Below, piece by piece: positions 1 through 4,423 of a stretch of 6,106 bases of DNA; the stretch's first letter is position 1; each line of letters begins with the position of its first letter. A model generated the notes under the pieces. That model ran no database searches. It saw nothing but the letters and a program-made list of their open reading frames with translations, and was not told the origin of the DNA. Position numbers and translations under genes: made by a program. Source of the stretch: a bacterium (lineage in GTDB: Bacteria > UBA9089 > UBA9088). The DNA is taken from assembly GCA_003498085.1 (NCBI GenBank), contig DNCM01000074.1, positions 1 through 6,106 on the forward strand, in the 5' to 3' direction.

Positions 1-1
1 G

Positions 2-55
2 GATTTTTTAAGTTCAGCATTGACAAAGGGTTTTGCAGTTATTAAACTTTTTTGA
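2..55 (+). CDS. 3' end of an unidentified upstream gene (partial)
   Basis: The first bases are open in one forward frame up to a TGA at 53-55 and would encode the C-terminal tail DFLSSALTKGFAVIKLF. The stop overlaps the ATG of the acetyltransferase gene by one base (TGATG). That matches the overlapping junctions of the rest of the operon and is the main reason to believe this tail is real. Only 17 codons are visible, and an open frame of this length occurs often by chance. I do not recognise the peptide, although an upstream lipid A gene would be a natural neighbour of lpxB. Another frame (1-45) also ends in a stop, so the assignment is tentative. Confidence 0.4.
   Translation, partial: DFLSSALTKGFAVIKLF
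20..48 (+). promoter_or_regulatory. possible sigma70-type promoter before the acetyltransferase gene
   Basis: An exact TTGACA hexamer (20-25) is followed after 17 bp by TAAACT (43-48), which matches the TATAAT consensus at four of six positions. Transcription would start around 54-56, essentially on the ATG at 55, giving a leaderless or nearly leaderless mRNA. The site lies inside the presumed tail of the upstream gene. It may therefore be an internal operon promoter or a chance match in AT-rich sequence. Confidence 0.3.
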
Positions 56-585
56 TGATAAAAAAACTAGAACAAGGTATGGCGGACGATGTTGTTTCTA
101 TATTTGAAAATTTACCACACTATTTCAATCCCCTTGGAATTGCAAGATTAAAAGACGATATTAAAAAGTATCTCATAGAAAATCCTCCAATTGAAAAAGA
201 GGGTTTTTTTGTTTATTTGGAGAAAGAAAAGCCACTTGGGCTAATTGGCTATAAAAGGCAGATTCACCATATGGAATATGAAATAACATGGCTTGCTGTC
301 AGAAAAGATGTCCAGAGAAGAGGTATTGGAAGGAAGCTTATTACTCATCTCGAAGATTTTCTTTCTCAATATAAACTTGAGAAGACAACAGTAGTTATCC
401 CAGATGATATCGTTTCAAGAGAGTTTTATTACAAAATGGGCTTTAAGAGCATAAACAGGTTTTTAGATGGTGAAGGGGAAAAGCTTGTTTATGAGAAGAG
501 GTATGGTGTAATTGGAGATACTTGTCAAGAATATATTGCAGAATATTTGAGGAGAAAAAGGCTTCGTGAGATAAAGAAGAAATGA
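55..585 (+). CDS. GNAT-family N-acetyltransferase
   Basis: This gene encodes a 176-residue protein of the GCN5-related N-acetyltransferase fold, expected to transfer an acetyl group from acetyl-CoA to an amine; the substrate is unknown. Motif A is clear: a beta strand (EITWLAV, about residues 76-82) followed by the pyrophosphate-binding loop QRRGIG (87-92) and its helix. Motif B is SREFYYKMGF near 121-130. The C-terminal 30 or so residues are an extension ending in a very basic stretch (RRKRLREIKKK). I chose the ATG at 55 because it overlaps the preceding stop as TGATG; a TTG at 52 would add one residue. There is no good Shine-Dalgarno sequence, so coupling or leaderless translation is likely. 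The stop overlaps lpxB by 4 nt (ATGA). Position in the operon hints at an envelope role, but nothing in the sequence proves it. RimI-type activity on ribosomal protein is an alternative. Confidence 0.85.
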   Translation: MIKKLEQGMADDVVSIFENLPHYFNPLGIARLKDDIKKYLIENPPIEKEGFFVYLEKEKPLGLIGYKRQIHHMEYEITWLAVRKDVQRRGIGRKLITHLEDFLSQYKLEKTTVVIPDDIVSREFYYKMGFKSINRFLDGEGEKLVYEKRYGVIGDTCQEYIAEYLRRKRLREIKKK

Positions 586-1673
586 AGGTAATGTTGGTTG
601 CAGGCGAGGCATCGGGTGATATGTATAGTGCTTATCTTGCAAAGGAGATAAAGAAAAAAAACCCAGATTGTGAGCTTTTTGGAATGGGTGGTATTAGAAT
701 GGAAAATGAAGGGGTGAAGGTAATATTTCCTATATCATTAGATATAATAGGTATTTTGGATTTTCTGCTTAGTATCCCAAAAGGATTTATTCTTTTAAAT
801 AAAGTTTGCGGCTTTATTAAAGAGACAAAGCCGGATATAGTTGTCTTAATAGACTCGGCAGAGTTTAATTTGCACCTTCTTCAGAAAATAAAAAGGATGA
901 ATATAAAAATTGCATGGCTTTTTCCACCAACTGCTTGGGCTTGGAGGAGGAATAGGGCAAAGATAGTTTCAAAGTATGTAAGTCTTGTTTTATCAACCCT
1001 TCCATTTGAGAGGGACTTTTACAAAGCCTATGGTGCACAGGTTTGCTTCATTGGTCACCCCCTATTGGACATAGTTAAAACGAATGGCAAATTAGAAATA
1101 CTTGATAGAAAAAGGGTTACAATTAGCCTTCTTCCTGGAAGTAGGAAACAGGAAATAAGGAGGAATCTTCCTATAATGATAAATTCTGCAAAGCTCCTTT
1201 CTTCTTTCATCCCAGAGCTTCAATTTTTTATTATCCTAGCACCCGGTATCGAAAAAAGCTTTGTAGAACCATTTATTTCTGGTTTTAATATTAAAATGGT
1301 TTCTCACTCATATGACGCAATGGCACAATCAGACATCCTTATCACATCATCTGGAACGGCAACTCTTGAGGGAACAATTCTTGGTAAACCAATGGTTGTT
1401 GTCTATAAGATGGATCGGCTTTCGTGGTTTCTTGCAAAGCATCTTGTCAAAATGAAATTTGCAAGCCTTCCAAATATCATAAGTAATAAAATGGTTGTCC
1501 CTGAGCTTCTTGGAGATAATGCGAAGGATGAACTAATTGCAAAGGAAGCAATTAGTATTTTGAATAATAAGGAAAAAAGGGAAGATATGCAAAAAAGTCT
1601 TCTTTCTGTTAAGGATACACTTGGCCCATCTGGTGCAATGGAGGAAGCAGCAGAAGCAATAATTAGGCTGTGA
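582..1673 (+). CDS. lpxB: lipid-A-disaccharide synthase LpxB
   Basis: LpxB is a membrane-associated family GT19 glycosyltransferase. It joins 2,3-diacylglucosamine-1-phosphate (lipid X) to UDP-2,3-diacylglucosamine, forming the beta-1,6 disaccharide core of lipid A. The 363 residues are close to the usual 370-390. Family motifs appear in order: GEASGD (8-13), MGGIRM (35-40), IDSAEFN (90-96, where most relatives have IDSPDFN), PPTAWAW followed by Arg (115-125), LPFE (140-143), GHPLLD (158-163), LLPGSRKQEI (183-192), SSGTATLE (256-263), LPNII (296-300) and VPELL (306-310). The ATG at 582 gives the canonical start MKVMLVAGEASGD and overlaps the preceding gene by 4 nt. The stop overlaps the next gene as GTGA. 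No close Shine-Dalgarno sequence is seen, so re-initiation from the upstream gene is likely. The gene implies a lipid A-bearing outer membrane. Confidence 0.97.
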   Translation: MKVMLVAGEASGDMYSAYLAKEIKKKNPDCELFGMGGIRMENEGVKVIFPISLDIIGILDFLLSIPKGFILLNKVCGFIKETKPDIVVLIDSAEFNLHLLQKIKRMNIKIAWLFPPTAWAWRRNRAKIVSKYVSLVLSTLPFERDFYKAYGAQVCFIGHPLLDIVKTNGKLEILDRKRVTISLLPGSRKQEIRRNLPIMINSAKLLSSFIPELQFFIILAPGIEKSFVEPFISGFNIKMVSHSYDAMAQSDILITSSGTATLEGTILGKPMVVVYKMDRLSWFLAKHLVKMKFASLPNIISNKMVVPELLGDNAKDELIAKEAISILNNKEKREDMQKSLLSVKDTLGPSGAMEEAAEAIIRL

Positions 1674-2278
1674 AAAAGATAGTTTTATTCTTTATTCTCT
1701 TTTCTCTTTTCTCTTTTCTCTTTTCTCTTTCCATACCAGAAGAACTTGTTTATAATATAAAGATTACTGGAATAAATGTAGGGTATCAGAAATTATCGAT
1801 AAATGAGCATTCTGAAAATAGGCTTAAGATTATTTCGCATACAAAGACAAACCCATTCTTCTCAAGACTCTACAAAGTTGATAACTATATTGAAACAATT
1901 GTTGATAATGAAACATTCCTCCCAGTTTATATAAACGAATCAATCAATGAAAGGGGCAACAAAAAAAGTTATAAAGGAACACTTGACCAAAAAGAAAATA
2001 TTTTCAATATTCCATCTTTAATTTACTACTTAAGAACTACAAGCCTTGATGTGGGAATGGTAAAAGAGATATCTTTAATAACCTGTGGTAAAATTAAAAA
2101 ACCAAAGGTAGTAGTAGACGGTATTGAAAATGTTAGGGTTATGGGTAAGGTTTATGAAGCAAAAAAGGTCTCTTGTGAAGGAACTGTAGTTTGGTTTTCG
2201 AAGGATAATAATCTTCCAGTTATGATAGAAATTCAACTTAAAGGGGGAATGAAGCTTAAAGGCTATCTAAAAAAATGA
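1670..2278 (+). CDS. exported DUF3108-like protein
   Basis: The 202-residue product begins with MKK and a strongly hydrophobic stretch (about residues 4-20) rich in Phe, Leu and Ser, a Sec-type signal peptide or N-terminal anchor. There is no lipobox cysteine, and cleavage near residue 21 is a guess. The mature part starts EELVYNIKITGINVGYQKLSI (24-44), the pattern of the DUF3108 family: E-x-L-x-Y, then a beta strand with 'G-I-x-x-G'. The rest is beta-rich (for example YKVDNYIETIVDNETFLPVYI) and resembles a periplasmic beta-barrel or lipid-binding fold. Members of this family are often found in envelope contexts and their function is not settled. The start is GTG, overlapping the lpxB stop by 4 nt; the stop overlaps tpiA by 4 nt. 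The signal-peptide codons contain a five-copy heptanucleotide repeat that could switch the gene off by frameshift. The frame is intact here. DUF3108 assignment is from pattern recognition only. Confidence 0.8.
   Translation: MKKIVLFFILFSLFSFLFSLSIPEELVYNIKITGINVGYQKLSINEHSENRLKIISHTKTNPFFSRLYKVDNYIETIVDNETFLPVYINESINERGNKKSYKGTLDQKENIFNIPSLIYYLRTTSLDVGMVKEISLITCGKIKKPKVVVDGIENVRVMGKVYEAKKVSCEGTVVWFSKDNNLPVMIEIQLKGGMKLKGYLKK
1695..1729 (+). repeat. heptanucleotide tandem repeat, five exact TTCTCTT copies
   Basis: Five perfect copies of TTCTCTT run head to tail, with partial matches just outside. They encode part of the signal-peptide hydrophobic core (about residues 9-20: Phe, Ser, Leu). The unit length is not a multiple of three, so changing the copy number by one or two shifts the frame. 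After loss of one unit the reading frame meets TAA at 1758-1760; after gain of one it meets TAA at 1753-1755 (present coordinates). Such repeats are prone to slipped-strand mispairing. Confidence 0.95.
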
Positions 2279-3009
2279 GAAAAATAATAATTGCAGGGAA
2301 CTGGAAGATGAATAAGACAATAGCCGAGGCAGAAGAACTTGTATCAGGTATAGTTAAAGAAATAAGGAATCTAGAATCCAGAATTCAGAATGTAGAAATT
2401 GTTTTATGTCCGCCATTTACAGCACTTTATAGGGTATCAGAGATATTAAAGGGTTCAAATATTAAACTTGGTGCCCAAAATCTTCATTATGAAGAAAAAG
2501 GAGCGTATACAGGCGAAATCTCTGCAGGTCAGCTTATTGATGTAGGATGTAAATATGTCATTGTTGGCCATTCTGAGAGGAGACAGTATTTTGAAGAGAC
2601 AGATGAGATTGTGAACAAAAAGGTAAAACTAGCGTTAAAATCTGGCCTTTCTCCTATCTTATGTGTCGGTGAAACAGAAAAAGAAAGAAGGGAAGGCAAG
2701 GAAAAAGAGGTCGTTGAGAGGCAATTACAGTTAGTACTTAAAGATACTTCCTACTCTTCGCTTGTCATTGCATATGAGCCTGTCTGGGCAATAGGAACAG
2801 GAAATACTTGCAATCCAGAGGATGCAGATAGTATGCATAGATTTATAAGGAGTGTTTTGGAAAAAGAAGATATTACAATTTTATATGGTGGAAGTGTCAA
2901 CCCAGACAATATTGACTCTATTATGAAAATGCCGAATATAGATGGAACACTTGTTGGTGGTGCAAGCTTAGATGTTTCTTCTTTCTGTAGGATAGTAGAA
3001 TTTAGATAA
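2275..3009 (+). CDS. tpiA: triosephosphate isomerase
   Basis: This cytosolic TIM-barrel enzyme interconverts dihydroxyacetone phosphate and glyceraldehyde-3-phosphate in glycolysis and gluconeogenesis. The 244 residues are slightly under the usual 250 or so. All catalytic residues are visible: Asn9 and Lys11 in AGNWKMNK, His99 in VIVGHSERR, and Glu168 in the signature AYEPVWAIGTG (166-176), which also contains the start of the mobile loop 6. The phosphate-binding LYGGSVNP (203-210) and GTLVGGASL (224-232) complete the barrel. Between the first helix and the second strand (about 31-40, NLESRIQN) the protein is a few residues longer than, for example, my recollection of the Thermotoga enzyme; this stretch is encoded by a degenerate period-7 repeat. 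The ATG overlaps the stop of the DUF3108 gene (ATGA) and has only a distant, weak Shine-Dalgarno sequence, so its translation may depend on the upstream gene. apgM follows after 7 nt. Confidence 0.98.
   Translation: MRKIIIAGNWKMNKTIAEAEELVSGIVKEIRNLESRIQNVEIVLCPPFTALYRVSEILKGSNIKLGAQNLHYEEKGAYTGEISAGQLIDVGCKYVIVGHSERRQYFEETDEIVNKKVKLALKSGLSPILCVGETEKERREGKEKEVVERQLQLVLKDTSYSSLVIAYEPVWAIGTGNTCNPEDADSMHRFIRSVLEKEDITILYGGSVNPDNIDSIMKMPNIDGTLVGGASLDVSSFCRIVEFR
2367..2394 (+). repeat. degenerate period-7 repeat (GAATNNA x4) inside tpiA
   Basis: Four consecutive heptamers read GAATCTA, GAATCCA, GAATTCA and GAATGTA, so GAAT and the final A recur exactly every 7 bases. They encode the NLESRIQNV stretch at the helix 1/strand 2 junction of triosephosphate isomerase, a surface position that tolerates insertions. 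From general familiarity, strings such as ESRIQNSE encoded by GAATTCA-like heptamers recur in several bacterial genomes, which suggests expansion of a short repeat. Four degenerate copies could also be chance. Confidence 0.5.
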
Positions 3010-3016
3010 AAAGTAG

Positions 3017-4210
3017 ATGAAACAAGAGTTTTTGGAAATACTTTCTGTAAAGACTGAGACAAAGATCGTTTTTCTCATCATAGATGGAGTTGGGGGTGTC
3101 CCGGTTGACGGAAAAACAGAACTTGAAATGGCGAATAAACCAAATATCGATAACCTTTGCAAAGATTCAATATGCGGAATTATGGACCCAATTGCGCCTG
3201 GAATAACTCCTGGTTCGGGGCCTGCTCACTTAGCTCTATTCGGGTACGATCCTTTGATATACGATATTGGAAGGGGGCTTTTGTCTGCATTAGGGATTGG
3301 TTTCGATCTAAAGGAAGTAGATACATGTGCAAGAGGAAATTTCTGCACAATTGAAGATGGAATAATTATAGATAGAAGGGCAGGTAGGATATCGACAGAA
3401 AAAAACGAGGGGCTTTGTAAGATTCTTTCAGAAATAAAAATAGAAGGTATCGAGGTTTTTGTTCTTCCAGAGAAAGAACATAGATTTGTTGTTATCTTTA
3501 GGGGAGATGACCTATCTTCTGATCTTTCCGATTCAGACCCACAAGTTACCGGGGTTCCTCTATCAGATGTTTTTCCAAAAACAGAAGATGCAAAAAAAAC
3601 AGCAGAGATTGTAAATCAATGGATTTCTGAAGTAAGAAAGGCCTTGGCTTCACAATATCCAGCAAATATGGTTTTGCTCCGTGGATTTGCAAATTATTTA
3701 AAAATTCCAAGCTTTTTAGAATTATATAAACTTTCCTCTTGTTGTATTGCAACATATCCAATGTATAAAGGGCTTGCAAAGCTTGTTGGCATGGATATTC
3801 TGGATTGTGGCGAAACTTTAGAGGATCAAATAAAAATCCTAAAGGAAAATTATCCTTCTTATGATTTCTTCTTTTTTCATATAAAGCAGACAGATAAAAA
3901 GGGTGAGGATGGAGACTATGAAGGAAAGATTAAAGCAATTGAAGATGTTGACAAAATTATTCCAGATATCCTTTCTTTGTCTCCGGATGTTTTTGTTATC
4001 ACAGGAGATCATTCAACTCCAGCCCTCTTAAAAGCCCATTCTTGGCACCCAGTTCCTCTACTTATTTATTCAAAATATTGTATTCCGGATGGAATTACAA
4101 AATTCTCTGAAAGGGATGCATCAAAAGGCTCTTTAGGGAGGTTTCCAATGCAAAACTTAATGTCTATTTCCCTTGCCTATGCAAAAAAACTTATGAAATT
4201 TGGCGCCTGA
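3017..4210 (+). CDS. apgM: 2,3-bisphosphoglycerate-independent phosphoglycerate mutase, archaeal type
   Basis: This alkaline-phosphatase superfamily enzyme interconverts 3- and 2-phosphoglycerate through a phosphoserine intermediate and two metal ions. The 397 residues fit the ApgM family (about 400), which is shorter than the 510-residue GpmI type. Visible motifs are LIIDG with metal ligand Asp23; the nucleophile Ser67 in TPGSGPAHLALFGYDP (64-79); ARGNF (105-109); RRAGRI (120-125); EHRF (154-157); HIKQTD (288-293); TGDHSTP with Asp331 and His332; HSWHPVP with His341; and the usual C-terminal ending KFGA. Two positions differ from archaeal members: DPQ (175-177) instead of DPH, and GEDGD (296-300) instead of GHDGD. 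The second places Glu297 where a metal-binding His is expected. I recall both as features of bacterial ApgM proteins. The gene lies 7 nt after tpiA, so two glycolytic enzymes are made together. The ATG start has a weak RBS; a TTG at codon 6 is the only nearby in-frame alternative. Confidence 0.93.
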   Translation: MKQEFLEILSVKTETKIVFLIIDGVGGVPVDGKTELEMANKPNIDNLCKDSICGIMDPIAPGITPGSGPAHLALFGYDPLIYDIGRGLLSALGIGFDLKEVDTCARGNFCTIEDGIIIDRRAGRISTEKNEGLCKILSEIKIEGIEVFVLPEKEHRFVVIFRGDDLSSDLSDSDPQVTGVPLSDVFPKTEDAKKTAEIVNQWISEVRKALASQYPANMVLLRGFANYLKIPSFLELYKLSSCCIATYPMYKGLAKLVGMDILDCGETLEDQIKILKENYPSYDFFFFHIKQTDKKGEDGDYEGKIKAIEDVDKIIPDILSLSPDVFVITGDHSTPALLKAHSWHPVPLLIYSKYCIPDGITKFSERDASKGSLGRFPMQNLMSISLAYAKKLMKFGA

Positions 4211-4373
4211 TTAGGAAATGAAAATATTTTCCATATAAAGTATTTATTGCAAAATGCCGATATATATAATAGAGATATATATTAAAAAATGGCTAGTTTT
4301 TATTTATGAAGGTTACTACTTTTTAAAAACACGCAGGATTATTCCAATTTCATAAGGAGAAAAAAGTGTTCAA
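4211..4373. other. AT-rich intergenic segment without a recognisable gene
   Basis: This gap between the operon and the HD-GYP gene contains only weak AT-only inverted repeats. They are a perfect 12-base palindrome GAAAATATTTTC (4220-4231); ATATATAT arms at 4260-4267 and 4275-4282 around a 7-base loop; and TAAAAA/TTTTTA arms at 4283-4288 and 4297-4302. None has the GC-rich stem plus U-tract of a standard intrinsic terminator. The operon end may rely on a factor-dependent terminator, or one of these may serve. The AT tracts directly upstream of the promoter could act as an UP-like or protein-binding element, but this is inference. Confidence 0.5.
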
Positions 4374-4402
4374 TTGACAAATTTTTACTTTTCCTTTATA
4401 AT
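4374..4402 (+). promoter_or_regulatory. exact-consensus sigma70-type promoter of the HD-GYP gene
   Basis: TTGACA (4374-4379) and TATAAT (4397-4402) are both perfect and separated by the optimal 17 bp. Transcription should begin near 4409-4410, only about 14 nt before the ATG at 4424. No extended -10 TG is present. The position, orientation and spacing to the gene make a chance match unlikely. Confidence 0.87.
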
Positions 4403-4410
4403 TATTACTA

Positions 4411-4417
4411 GGGGGAG
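4411..4417 (+). promoter_or_regulatory. ribosome binding site of the HD-GYP gene
   Basis: GGGGGAG lies 6 nt before the ATG at 4424 and is the strongest Shine-Dalgarno-like sequence before any gene start in the window. It fixes the start codon. With the predicted transcription start near 4410, almost the whole leader is the RBS, leaving no room for a riboswitch. Confidence 0.82.
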
Positions 4418-4423
4418 ATAAAA

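Noticed and set aside
2751..3062. Open reading frame of 103 codons on the minus strand across the tpiA/apgM junction
   Set aside because: It lies antisense to two well-identified genes, has no recognisable motif and reads as a by-product of their codon composition. The same holds for the other minus-strand frames under apgM and the HD-GYP gene.
3592..3599. Run of eight A in apgM as a possible slippage site
   Set aside because: The frame is intact and encodes a plausible Lys-Lys stretch; A runs of this size are expected at this base composition.
4218..4238. Short frame ATG...TAA encoding MKIFSI, resembling the HD-GYP start MKIFLA
   Set aside because: Only six codons; the similarity rests on AT-rich codons and does not extend. 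No evidence for a duplicated gene start.
4260..4282. AT hairpin as an intrinsic terminator of the operon
   Set aside because: The stem is only A-T pairs and no U-tract follows directly, so it would be too weak for a normal intrinsic terminator.
4366..4377. A good Shine-Dalgarno sequence (AAGGAG, 4354-4359) followed 6 nt later by GTG and a three-codon frame
   Set aside because: The frame ends at once (GTG TTC AAT TGA) and it lies upstream of the predicted transcription start of the HD-GYP gene, so it is not a leader peptide of that mRNA. Probably chance.
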